From Bacillota bacterium (GTDB lineage Bacteria > Bacillota > Clostridia > Oscillospirales > Oscillospiraceae): a DNA stretch of 5,931 nt. Shown here piece by piece: positions 1-4,940 of the stretch. The stretch covers positions 1-5,931 of the forward strand of contig JAEXWS010000092.1 of NCBI GenBank assembly GCA_023406225.1. Reading direction: 5' to 3'. Under the pieces are notes generated by a model. That model was not told where the DNA came from. It did no database searches and saw only the letters and a program-made list of their open reading frames with translations. The position numbers and the translations under genes were made by a program. Each line of letters opens with the position of its first letter. Positions within the stretch are counted from its first letter, which is position 1.

Positions 1-179
1 ATCTCCGGCAGCGCCTCGGGCCGGGAGAAGTCCATCACCACGTCCCCCACCTTCCCCAGGCTCCCCAGCCGGTCCAGGTCCCCGCGGCCGAAGGAGGCCG
101 CCACCTCGTCGCCGTTCGCCCGGGCGGTCTCTTCGATCAATCCGCCCATCTTTCCCCGGCCGATCAGTACGATCCTCAC
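1..179 (-). CDS. dapB: 4-hydroxy-tetrahydrodipicolinate reductase, N-terminal part (cut by window edge)
   Basis: DapB reduces the dehydrated DapA product with NAD(P)H to tetrahydrodipicolinate, the second committed step of diaminopimelate and lysine synthesis, in the cytoplasm. Fifty-nine codons are visible. They start with GTG and the protein opens MRIVLIGRGKMGG, a Rossmann beta strand followed by the glycine loop G7-R-G-K-M-G12. Near residues 46-54 is DVVMDFSRP, matching the conserved DVVIDFS.P strand of the family. The rest, including the catalytic and substrate-binding part, lies beyond position 1. The GTG start overlaps the dapA stop as GTGA (positions 176-179), and a GGGAGG-like ribosome binding site sits inside the end of dapA, so translation is probably coupled. 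It is the second gene of the riboswitch-controlled dapA-dapB unit. Identity is secure from motif plus context, although only a fragment is visible. Confidence 0.93.
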   Translation of the reverse strand, partial: MRIVLIGRGKMGGLIEETARANGDEVAASFGRGDLDRLGSLGKVGDVVMDFSRPEALPE

Positions 180-1063
180 AGCAGCCCCGCCTCCCGCAGC
201 GTTTCGCGCAGGACCGCCGCGTGGTCTTCGCTCATCCCGCACAGGGGAAGGCGCATGGGACCCACGTTCAGCCCGAGCATGTTCATGGCCGCCTTCACGG
301 GGATGGGGTTCACCTCGATGAAGAGGTCGTTCATCAGCCGCAGATACCGCAGGTGGTTCGCCACGGCCCGGGCCTGGTTCCCGCCCAGAAAGTCCTTCAC
401 GATCTCATGGCACATGCGGGGCATGACGTTGGCGTAGACGGAGATGACGCCGCTGCCGCCGATGCTCATCAGCGGCACGGTGATGTCGTCGTTGCCGGAA
501 TAAAGGGCGAAGTCCGGCCCGATGCAGTGGGCGATCTTCATGGCGTAGCTCATGTCGCCGCTGGCCTCCTTGATGCCCGCGATGTTGGGATGCCCCGCGA
601 GCCTCTCCACCACGGAGACGGGGATGGAGCAGCCGGTGCGGCCGGGAACGTTGTACAGGATGCAGGGCACGTTCACCGCGTCCGCCGTGTCGGCGAAGTG
701 GCGGTACATCCCCTCGGGGTTGGCCTTGTTGTAATACGGGGCGATGAGCAGCAGCCCGTCCGCGCCCATGTTCTGGTATTCCACGCTCTTTTCGATCTGA
801 GTGGCGGTGCAGTTGGAGCCGCTGCCCACAATGACGGGGACCCGGCCCGCCACCACCCGGATGGTGTGGGCCACCACGGCGGCGTCCTCCTCATGGGTCA
901 TGGTGGAGTATTCGCCGGTGGTGCCCAGAGTAAGGATGGCGTCGGTGCCCTCCGCGATCTGGCGCTCCAGAAGGTCCGTCAGGACCTCGAAGTTCACGGA
1001 GCCGTCCTGGTGGAACGGAGTGACCATTGCGACGATGGAACCTTGCAGATGTTCGAATTTCAT
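176..1063 (-). CDS. dapA: 4-hydroxy-tetrahydrodipicolinate synthase
   Basis: DapA condenses pyruvate with aspartate 4-semialdehyde and is the entry enzyme of the lysine/diaminopimelate branch; it is a cytoplasmic TIM-barrel class I aldolase. The 295-residue length is normal for the family. Visible signatures in order: GSIVAMVTPF near residue 8, the GTTGE motif with T48 and T49, GSGSN at 80-84, APYYN with Y110/Y111, the catalytic Tyr in LYNVPGRTG (Y137, with R142 as likely carboxylate-binding Arg), and the Schiff-base lysine in IAGIKEASGD (K165). These match E. coli T44/T45, Y133, R138 and K161 in spacing. The ATG at 1063 is preceded by GGAGGG about 8 nt upstream. The frame is open to 1156, but those extra 31 codons run through the leader terminator and are not DapA-like. 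Expression is expected to fall when lysine is plentiful, through the riboswitch and terminator in the 5' leader. Confidence 0.98.
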   Translation of the reverse strand: MKFEHLQGSIVAMVTPFHQDGSVNFEVLTDLLERQIAEGTDAILTLGTTGEYSTMTHEEDAAVVAHTIRVVAGRVPVIVGSGSNCTATQIEKSVEYQNMGADGLLLIAPYYNKANPEGMYRHFADTADAVNVPCILYNVPGRTGCSIPVSVVERLAGHPNIAGIKEASGDMSYAMKIAHCIGPDFALYSGNDDITVPLMSIGGSGVISVYANVMPRMCHEIVKDFLGGNQARAVANHLRYLRLMNDLFIEVNPIPVKAAMNMLGLNVGPMRLPLCGMSEDHAAVLRETLREAGLL

Positions 1064-1097
1064 GTGAGTGCCCTCCATTTTTTCGTTTTTGGGAATG

Positions 1098-1125
1098 AAA
1101 AAACGGTAGAGGCACGCCTCTACCG
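1098..1125 (-). terminator. Intrinsic terminator in the dapA leader (riboswitch expression platform)
   Basis: Read on the minus strand, a perfect 10-bp stem CGGTAGAGGC / GCCTCTACCG with a 2-nt GT centre is followed at once by six T residues (positions 1103-1098). It lies between the lysine aptamer and the dapA ribosome binding site, 35 nt before the start codon, so it is an attenuator rather than the end of a gene. Its 5' arm begins GGTAGAGGCG, nearly a copy of the 5' strand of aptamer helix P1 (GATAGAGGCG). The P1 3' strand CTATC could therefore pair with this arm and form an antiterminator when lysine is absent. Confidence 0.93.
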
Positions 1126-1161
1126 ATCGTCCAACCGCATGAATCATACGGAGCACACAGC

Positions 1162-1321
1162 AGATAGCGCACCCGCGGCTTTCACCCCGCGGACAGTTCC
1201 GCAGGTATTTCCCGCGGACCCACCCCCCGGCCGCGCCCGGCCGGAAAGTTCGGCGGATCTGCCCTCGCCACGTTCCTTGCCTGCCGGCTCCCGTGGGTCC
1301 ATCGCGTCCGCGCCTCTATCT
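1162..1321 (-). promoter_or_regulatory. Lysine riboswitch (L-box) aptamer controlling dapA-dapB
   Basis: The dapA leader folds as an L-box. Helix P1 is AGATAG (1321-1316) with CTATCT (1167-1162), and the 5' strand continues into the conserved AGAGGCGCGG. The hallmark CGCCGAA is at 1255-1249. A P4-type hairpin CCGGCC/GGCCGG spans 1244-1227. The following stem TCCGC (1218-1214) with GCGGA (1202-1198) is capped by a loop containing GGGAAATACC, very like GGGGAAUACC in the Thermotoga aptamer as I recall it. Next come ACTGTC (1197-1192) and a CCGCGG/CCGCGG hairpin with GTGAAAG in its loop, then the P1 3' strand. The predicted transcription start is only a few nucleotides before P1. L-box aptamers bind L-lysine and in Firmicutes usually cause transcription termination, consistent with the hairpin at 1098-1125. 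Assignment is by motif order and position; no covariance search was run. Confidence 0.92.
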
Positions 1322-1332
1322 CATTTTTGGCT

Positions 1333-1361
1333 ATCATATCACCACATGCCCCAGGTTGCAA
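1333..1361 (-). promoter_or_regulatory. Sigma-A promoter of the dapA-dapB unit
   Basis: On the minus strand, a -35 box TTGCAA (1361-1356) and a -10 box TATGAT (1338-1333) are separated by 17 nt. The expected start near 1326 places the first transcribed bases just before riboswitch helix P1. That fit supports both the promoter and the riboswitch. The -35 matches consensus at 4 of 6 positions and the -10 at 5 of 6. Confidence 0.8.
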
Positions 1362-1433
1362 GCACAAATTTGAAGATTTTCCCCCTTTTGGCGTTCCTTC
1401 CCTTGGCAAAAGCGCCGAAAAGCGCCGCCGCCC

Positions 1434-1463
1434 CTGTCCTCCGCCGGAAAAACGTGATATCAT
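1434..1463 (+). promoter_or_regulatory. Probable promoter of the M20D amidohydrolase unit
   Basis: A -10 hexamer TATCAT (1458-1463) is preceded by TGA, giving an extended -10 motif TGnTATCAT. A weak -35 candidate CTGTCC (1434-1439) lies 18 nt upstream. The start would be near 1470, leaving a leader of roughly 33 nt. It diverges from the dapA promoter about 70 bp away. No riboswitch or terminator is seen in this short leader, so this unit is not visibly under the lysine aptamer's control. Confidence 0.5.
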
Positions 1464-1502
1464 GAAGCTCAGAAAACCAGTGGCTCGAAGGAGGTCTTTC
1501 CC

Positions 1503-2603
1503 ATGTCCGTGGTCACGCACCGCCGCGCCCTGCACCGCATCCCGGAGCTGGACGACCAGCTTCCAGAGACGGTCCAATATGTGCGCTCGGTCCTAAAGCC
1601 CTTGGGCGGCAAGCTCTTCTCCCCCATCACCGGCAGCGTCTGCGTCTATTTCGACGCGGGACGGGAGGAGACCGCGGCCTTCCGGGCGGACCTGGACGGC
1701 CTGCCCGTGACGGAGGCCGCCGGGCTTCCCTTCGCGTCGGAGCACCCCGGGCGTATGCACGCCTGCGGCCACGACGGGCACACCGCCCTGGCCCTGGCCC
1801 TGGCGGAGTACGCCGCCGCCCGCCTGGGGGAACTGCCCCGGAACGTGCTGTTTCTCTTCCAGCCGTCGGAGGAGACCACCGGCGGCGCGCTGCGGCTCTG
1901 CGAGGCGGGCGTGCTGGAGCGGTACCGGGTCCGCCGGGTCTTCGGCCTGCACCTCTGGCCGGGCCTGCCCGCCGGGGCGGTCTATTCCCGGCCGGGACCC
2001 ATGATGGCCCGATCCAACGAGGTCACCGTCACCGTGGAGGGCCGCAGCGTCCACCTCAGCCGGGCGGAGGAGGGCCGGGACGCTCTGACGGCGGGCATCG
2101 CCTTTCTCCAGCGGTCCTACGCCATGATCGAGGCCCTGCCGCCGGATCAGCCCCGGGTGCTGCGGTTCGGCAGGATGGTCTCCGGCTCCGTCCGCAACGC
2201 CGTCAGCGGAAGCACCGTTCTGGAGGGGAGCCTGCGGACCTACCGGGAGGACACCTTCCGTTTCTGCCGCCAGCAGCTCCGGGACATCGGCAGGGCCGTG
2301 GCGGCGGAGACGGGCTGCGGCGTGGATGTGCGCCTCAGCGAAGGGTATCCGGCGGTGTGGAACCACGAGGCGCTCTATGCGGAGGTCTGCCGCAAGCTGG
2401 GAGGAGACGCGCCCCGGCTGCTGGAGGTCCCGGCCCTGGCGGCGGAGGACTTCTCCTTTTACCAGCAGTACGCCCCGGGGGTGTTCTTCTTTCTGGGCGC
2501 GGGGGACACGGCGGAGCTTCACGCGCCGGAGTTCGCCTTTGACGACGAGGCCGTGCTTCCTGCGGGGCTGGAATTTTTGAAAAAACTGCTGTATTTGAAC
2601 TGA
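1503..2603 (+). CDS. M20D-family metallo-amidohydrolase, candidate N-acetyl-diaminopimelate deacetylase
   Basis: This 366-residue M20D (ama/HipO/YkuR-type) enzyme hydrolyses an N-acyl amide using a two-metal centre. Visible motifs are FRADLDGLPV (residues 60-69), MHACGHDGH with metal ligands C88 and H90, QPSEE with general base E123 and metal ligand E124, FGLH with H150, AEDFSFY at 314-320, and LHAPEF with ligand H340. No signal peptide is seen, so it is cytoplasmic. The ATG at 1503 follows a perfect AAGGAGGT by 7 nt. In the lid domain, the usual GGHAAxPH is replaced by SVHLSRAEE (182-190): the first His is kept and the PxH part is lost, which may shift substrate preference. It is divergent from dapA, and a PatA-like aminotransferase lies nearby, so N-acetyl-LL-diaminopimelate deacetylase is the favoured role. 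Other N-acyl amino acid or peptide substrates remain possible. Family call is firm; substrate is inference. Confidence 0.9.
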   Translation: MSVVTHRRALHRIPELDDQLPETVQYVRSVLKPLGGKLFSPITGSVCVYFDAGREETAAFRADLDGLPVTEAAGLPFASEHPGRMHACGHDGHTALALALAEYAAARLGELPRNVLFLFQPSEETTGGALRLCEAGVLERYRVRRVFGLHLWPGLPAGAVYSRPGPMMARSNEVTVTVEGRSVHLSRAEEGRDALTAGIAFLQRSYAMIEALPPDQPRVLRFGRMVSGSVRNAVSGSTVLEGSLRTYREDTFRFCRQQLRDIGRAVAAETGCGVDVRLSEGYPAVWNHEALYAEVCRKLGGDAPRLLEVPALAAEDFSFYQQYAPGVFFFLGAGDTAELHAPEFAFDDEAVLPAGLEFLKKLLYLN

Positions 2604-2628
2604 GCGGAAAAAGACGGGAGGAACTGTC

Positions 2629-2949
2629 ATGATCCTGACCACAACGCCCTCCGTGGAGGGCCGCGCCATCACCCGGTACCACGGCATCGTCTTTGGAGAG
2701 GTCATCTCCGGCGTGGATTTTGTCAAGGATTTCGCCGCCGGACTCTCCAACTTTTTCGGCGGGCGGTCCCGCACCTACGAGGATGAGCTGCTCACCGCCC
2801 GGACCGAGGCCCTGGAGGAGCTCCGCCGGCGGGCGGAGCAGATGGGCGCGGACGCCGTGGTGGGGATCGACGTGGACTATGAGGTGCTGGGGGCCAACAA
2901 CGGGATGCTGATGGTGACCGTCAGCGGCACCGCCGTTTCCCTGGGATAA
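2629..2949 (+). CDS. YbjQ/UPF0145 family small protein
   Basis: This 106-residue protein matches the YbjQ (UPF0145) family. The recognisable pattern is TTTPSVEG near the start, G-E-V-I-S-G around 23-28, GGRSRTYEDEL (44-54), an AR..AL.EL helix, GADAVVGIDVDYE (73-85) and a closing MLMVTVSGTAV. Family members are small cytoplasmic oligomers, often labelled putative heavy-metal-binding. I see no Cys and no obvious metal site here, and the biological role is unknown. The ATG follows GGGAGG by 7 nt. It lies 25 nt after the amidohydrolase stop, with no promoter or terminator in the gap, and a strong terminator comes just after it. The two are therefore very likely one transcript. The pairing may be incidental, because this family appears in many contexts. 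Confidence 0.9.
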   Translation: MILTTTPSVEGRAITRYHGIVFGEVISGVDFVKDFAAGLSNFFGGRSRTYEDELLTARTEALEELRRRAEQMGADAVVGIDVDYEVLGANNGMLMVTVSGTAVSLG

Positions 2950-2956
2950 AAGAACG

Positions 2957-2991
2957 GACCGGCGCTCCTTTGCGGAGGGCCGGTCTTTTTT
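2957..2991 (+). terminator. Intrinsic terminator of the amidohydrolase-ybjQ unit
   Basis: A 12-position stem with one G/G mismatch, GACCGGCGCTCC against GGAGGGCCGGTC with loop TTTGC, is followed by six T residues (2986-2991). It begins 7 nt after the YbjQ stop codon. Its GACCGGC/GCCGGTC core is shared with the terminator of the aminotransferase gene at 3545-3578. Confidence 0.95.
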
Positions 2992-3015
2992 GCAGCCTGA
3001 CAGGCCGCAGGGGAT

Positions 3016-3060
3016 GCACCCCCCGTTTTCTTTGTTCTTGACAAAGAAAACGGGCCGTGC
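3016..3060. repeat. Inverted repeat, 13-bp perfect core with outer 4-bp arms
   Basis: CCCGTTTTCTTTG (3022-3034) and CAAAGAAAACGGG (3042-3054) are perfectly complementary around a 7-nt loop TTCTTGA. After a CC/CC mismatch the pairing resumes as GCAC (3016-3019) with GTGC (3057-3060). No T tract follows on either strand, so it is not a standard terminator. Confidence 0.85.
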
Positions 3061-3090
3061 ACGGTCCAAAAGAAACTGCTGAAGGGCAGT

Positions 3091-3120
3091 CCCAAAATGA
3101 CCGCTTCGGATCATTTTGGG
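3091..3120. repeat. Inverted repeat, 10-bp perfect arms
   Basis: CCCAAAATGA (3091-3100) and TCATTTTGGG (3111-3120) enclose CCGCTTCGGA, which can itself pair as CCG/CGG, making a nearly continuous hairpin. It is immediately followed by a second overlapping inverted repeat, GGGTCAC (3120-3126) with GTGACCC (3151-3157). Confidence 0.8.
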
Positions 3121-3237
3121 GGTCACGTACACGCTGAGAGACTTTGTGCGGTGACCCTGCGGCCTCCATCCGGCTCGCGCCATGACTGGGCGGACGCTTT
3201 GGCTTTCCACCGCGTTTTGTGGCTTTTGCGCCGGGAA

Positions 3238-3343
3238 GGTGGTTCCGGACACACCCTGCTTCTCTTTTCGCTACCGCACCGCTCTCTTCCGGAAGCGCCA
3301 GGCGGCGGCAGCAAAAGAGGAGGGCAAGGTGTCCGGGACCTCC
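3238..3343. repeat. Imperfect long inverted repeat of about 106 bp
   Basis: The outer arms pair as GGTTCCGGACAC (3241-3252) with GTGTCCGGGACC (3329-3340), one G/T wobble, extended after a mismatch by two more pairs at 3238-3239 and 3342-3343. Inside, CTCTTTTCGCT (3262-3272) is approximately complementary to AGCAAAAGAGG (3310-3320), and the centre contains the palindrome CTTCCGGAAG. This could fold as one long arm with internal loops. No coding potential was seen within it. Confidence 0.6.
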
Positions 3344-3416
3344 CCCGTTCCTGTGGTTCTGTGGCAAAACGGCTCTTGGAACCCCGCAAAACAGTCGGTA
3401 AACACGGGCAAAAGCC

Positions 3417-3480
3417 CCCGCCCCCGGAATGTCCGAAAAAGTCCCACGGCTTTTTCGGACTTACCGGGGCGGGTCTTTTT
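3417..3480 (+). repeat. Two-tier hairpin followed by a T-rich run (terminator-like)
   Basis: An outer stem CCCGCCCCCGG (3417-3427) with CCGGGGCGGG (3464-3473), one bulged C, encloses a perfect 11-bp inner stem GTCCGAAAAAG (3431-3441) with CTTTTTCGGAC (3450-3460), loop TCCCACGG. On the plus strand it is followed by TCTTTTT, so it could act as a backup terminator for read-through from the left. The inner stem and loop contain the 13-nt module CGAAAAAGTCCCA (3434-3446), which recurs at 5583-5595. Confidence 0.75.
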
Positions 3481-3484
3481 CTTC

Positions 3485-3516
3485 GTCCTTCTTTTTCGAC
3501 CGGGAAAAAGAAGGAC
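3485..3516. repeat. Inverted repeat, 13-bp perfect arms
   Basis: GTCCTTCTTTTTC (3485-3497) and GAAAAAGAAGGAC (3504-3516) are perfectly complementary around GACCGG. It resembles the hairpin at 3016-3060 in having arms with T/C and A/G runs and a short GA-containing loop. No T tract follows the stem. Confidence 0.85.
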
Positions 3517-3544
3517 CCCCGTGCGGGCAGCACTCCCGCCGTTG

Positions 3545-3578
3545 AAAGAAGGACCGGCCCCCATAAAGGAGCCGGTCC
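3545..3578 (-). terminator. Intrinsic terminator of the PatA-like aminotransferase gene
   Basis: On the minus strand, GGACCGGC (3578-3571) and GCCGGTCC (3558-3551) form an 8-bp stem, extendable by TCC with GGG/GG pairing. It is followed by TTCTTT (3550-3545) and begins 7 nt after the aminotransferase stop codon. The T run is interrupted by a C, so termination may be moderate. It shares its core stem with the converging terminator at 2957-2991. Confidence 0.82.
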
Positions 3579-3585
3579 CCAATTT

Positions 3586-4722
3586 TTAAAGCGTTTTGAT
3601 AAACTTCTCCACCCGGTCCAGGCCCTCTTTCAAGTCCTCGTCCGAGTAGCAGTAGCTCAGGCGCATGTATCCCTCCGTGCCGAAATACACGCCGGGGATC
3701 ACCCCGACAAGCCCCTCTTTCAGCATCTTCTCGCAGAAGGTCAGGGAGTCCATGCCGTATTTTTCGATGTTGATGAACATGTAGAACGCGCCCTCCGGCT
3801 TCTGGACCTCCAGGCCCATGTCCCGCAGGCGGCGGTACACGGTGTCCCGCCGCTTTCGGAACAGCTCCCGCACCGGGGCCACGTCGCTCTCCAGGGCGGC
3901 CACGCAGGCGGGCTGGACGAAGGACGGGGCGGAGACCACGGAGTACTGGTGGAAGATCTGCATCCGGTCCCGGATGGGCGCGTCCGCCATGGCGTATCCC
4001 AGCCGCCAGCCGGTCATGGCATAGGGCTTGGAGAAGCTCTGGATGACGATGATGCGGTCCCGCATGTCCTGGAAGGCGGAGAAGCTCCGGTAGGAATCCG
4101 TGTACACCAGCTCCCGGTACACCTCGTCGCACAGGACGAAGATGGGCTTGTCCCTGAGCACCTCGTGGATGCCCTCCAGGGTCTCCCGGGTGTAGATGCA
4201 GCCGGTGGGGTTATTGGGCGTGGTGAGGATGATGGCCTTGGTCCTGGGCGTGATGGCGGCCCTCAGCGCCTCCGGATCCACCTGGAAGTTGTTTTTCTCC
4301 GTGGGGAGGGCCACGGGCACGCCCCGGCAGAGCTGGGTGATGGACTCATACAGGCTGAACGCGGGCGTGGGGATGATGACCTCATCCCCGGGGTTCAGGA
4401 CCGTGGAAAGCCCGATGAACAGGCCCTCGGTGGCGCCGATGGTGAGAACGATCTCCTCCGGGGCATAGCGCAGGCCGTGGTGCGCCGCCTCATATTTGGA
4501 GATGGCCTCCAGCATGTAGGGATAGCCGTTGCCGGGGGGATAATGGGTGTCGTTTGCGTCCAGGGCGGCCTTGGCCGCGTCCTTCACCGCCTCCGGGGTG
4601 TTCTGGTCCGGCTCGCCGATGGTCAGCGCGCAGGCGCCGGGGGTGTCCCGCACCAGAAAGGTGAACCGGCGGATACCGGACAGCTCCACGTCCAAAACGG
4701 CGCTGTTCAATGTCAGGTCCAT
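3586..4722 (-). CDS. PatA-like class I/II PLP aminotransferase, candidate N-acetyl-diaminopimelate aminotransferase
   Basis: This 378-residue fold-type I aminotransferase has the full class I/II set: LTIGEPDQNTP (33-43), GATEG (96-100) for phosphate binding, TTPNNPTG with N171, CDEVY with D199 and Y202, the PLP lysine in SFSKPYAMTGWRLGY (K232), and the substrate-carboxylate Arg in GYMRLSY (R354). The sequence as a whole, notably FHQYSVVSAPSF and the C-terminal GAFYMFINIEKYGM region, resembles Bacillus subtilis PatA as I remember it. PatA acts on N-acetyl-diaminopimelate in the acetylase lysine pathway. It is less like the roughly 410-residue LL-DAP aminotransferase DapL. The ATG at 4722 lies 10 nt after AAGGAG; a GTG at 4731 is only 1 nt from it and is unlikely. 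No signal peptide is seen, so it is cytoplasmic. A general aromatic/aspartate aminotransferase role cannot be excluded. Confidence 0.93.
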   Translation of the reverse strand: MDLTLNSAVLDVELSGIRRFTFLVRDTPGACALTIGEPDQNTPEAVKDAAKAALDANDTHYPPGNGYPYMLEAISKYEAAHHGLRYAPEEIVLTIGATEGLFIGLSTVLNPGDEVIIPTPAFSLYESITQLCRGVPVALPTEKNNFQVDPEALRAAITPRTKAIILTTPNNPTGCIYTRETLEGIHEVLRDKPIFVLCDEVYRELVYTDSYRSFSAFQDMRDRIIVIQSFSKPYAMTGWRLGYAMADAPIRDRMQIFHQYSVVSAPSFVQPACVAALESDVAPVRELFRKRRDTVYRRLRDMGLEVQKPEGAFYMFINIEKYGMDSLTFCEKMLKEGLVGVIPGVYFGTEGYMRLSYCYSDEDLKEGLDRVEKFIKTL

Positions 4723-4754
4723 GGGTCTCACGCTCCTTATCTCTGATAAAAATC

Positions 4755-4783
4755 AGTATATGCGCCGGAAAAAGGGATGTCAA
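4755..4783 (-). promoter_or_regulatory. Strong sigma-A promoter of the aminotransferase gene
   Basis: On the minus strand a perfect -35 TTGACA (4783-4778) and a -10 TATACT (4760-4755) are separated by exactly 17 nt. The start would be near 4748, giving a leader of about 26 nt. This is the best promoter in the window. The short leader contains TTATC-AGA-GATAA just ahead of AAGGAG, a small inverted repeat that slightly overlaps the ribosome binding site. There is no room for a riboswitch. Confidence 0.88.
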
Positions 4784-4855
4784 CGGCAGTTTCCACAAAA
4801 AGGGGCCGGGTCCAAACGGGTTTCGCGGTCCGGCGGAAGAACTTGCCGCCGCAGG

Positions 4856-4885
4856 TTGTTTTTCCCCTCTCTCCTATGGTAAACT
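4856..4885 (+). promoter_or_regulatory. Probable promoter of the membrane-protein gene
   Basis: An extended -10 TGGTAAACT, with hexamer TAAACT at 4880-4885, lies 18 nt after a -35 candidate TTGTTT (4856-4861). The start would be near 4892, leaving a leader of about 50 nt. It diverges from the aminotransferase promoter, the two being separated by about 70 bp with nothing else obvious between them. Confidence 0.55.
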
Positions 4886-4940
4886 ACAGGAAACGGTCTC
4901 GCCGGAGCGGCGCGGGACGGAAGAGAGAGGAGCTTTTATC

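Larger units (their letters stand above)
2992..3544. other. 553-bp non-coding gap between two terminators, filled with inverted repeats
   Basis: No credible gene is present. Open frames here are low-complexity and K/R/P/S-rich, are not preceded by a convincing ribosome binding site, and run through the hairpins. The stretch lies between the terminator of the plus-strand unit and that of the minus-strand aminotransferase, so it is a convergent intergenic region. It holds at least six separate inverted repeats, listed individually where strong. Smaller ones are ACTGC/GCAGT (3075-3090) and GGGTCAC/GTGACCC (3120-3157). The composition alternates GC-rich arms with A/T runs, unlike the flanking genes. 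A cluster of dispersed intergenic repeats or a decayed miniature element is the simplest explanation. No transposase or target-site duplication was identified. Confidence 0.7.

Noticed and set aside
1064..1156. An N-terminal extension of dapA starting at 1156.
   Set aside because: The 31 extra codons read through the leader terminator. The ATG at 1063 has GGAGGG at good spacing and gives a normal DapA length.
1170..1330. A T-box leader, because GGGTGGGTCCGCGGG resembles the T-box consensus TGGNACCGCG.
   Set aside because: There is one mismatch in the invariant A, it lies in the L-box P5 stem, the terminator is not directly adjacent, and the L-box motifs (P1, CGCCGAA, GGGAAATACC, ACTGTC) are all in order.
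221..1465. A 414-codon plus-strand open frame opposite dapA.
   Set aside because: It is antisense to dapA and the riboswitch, H/G/A/V-rich, with no ribosome binding site or recognisable domain.
1593..2774. A 393-codon minus-strand open frame opposite the M20D gene.
   Set aside because: Shadow frame of a high-GC gene; the plus-strand reading has every catalytic motif and a strong ribosome binding site.
2992..3544. A CRISPR array or insertion sequence.
   Set aside because: The palindromes differ in sequence and are irregularly spaced with no direct repeats of constant length. No transposase reading frame or target duplication is seen.
3123..3589. Small genes on either strand inside the hairpin gap (for example 3182-3589 plus, 3123-3533 minus).
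   Set aside because: They are K/R/P/S-rich, translate the palindromes, overlap one another in several frames and lack ribosome binding sites.
4723..4731. GTG at 4731 as the aminotransferase start.
   Set aside because: It would leave only 1 nt between AAGGAG and the start codon; the ATG at 4722 has workable spacing.
3097..4746. A 549-codon open frame on the plus strand.
   Set aside because: It is antisense to the aminotransferase, is rich in H/G/V/R typical of a GC-rich shadow frame, runs through the hairpin gap and has no family motif.
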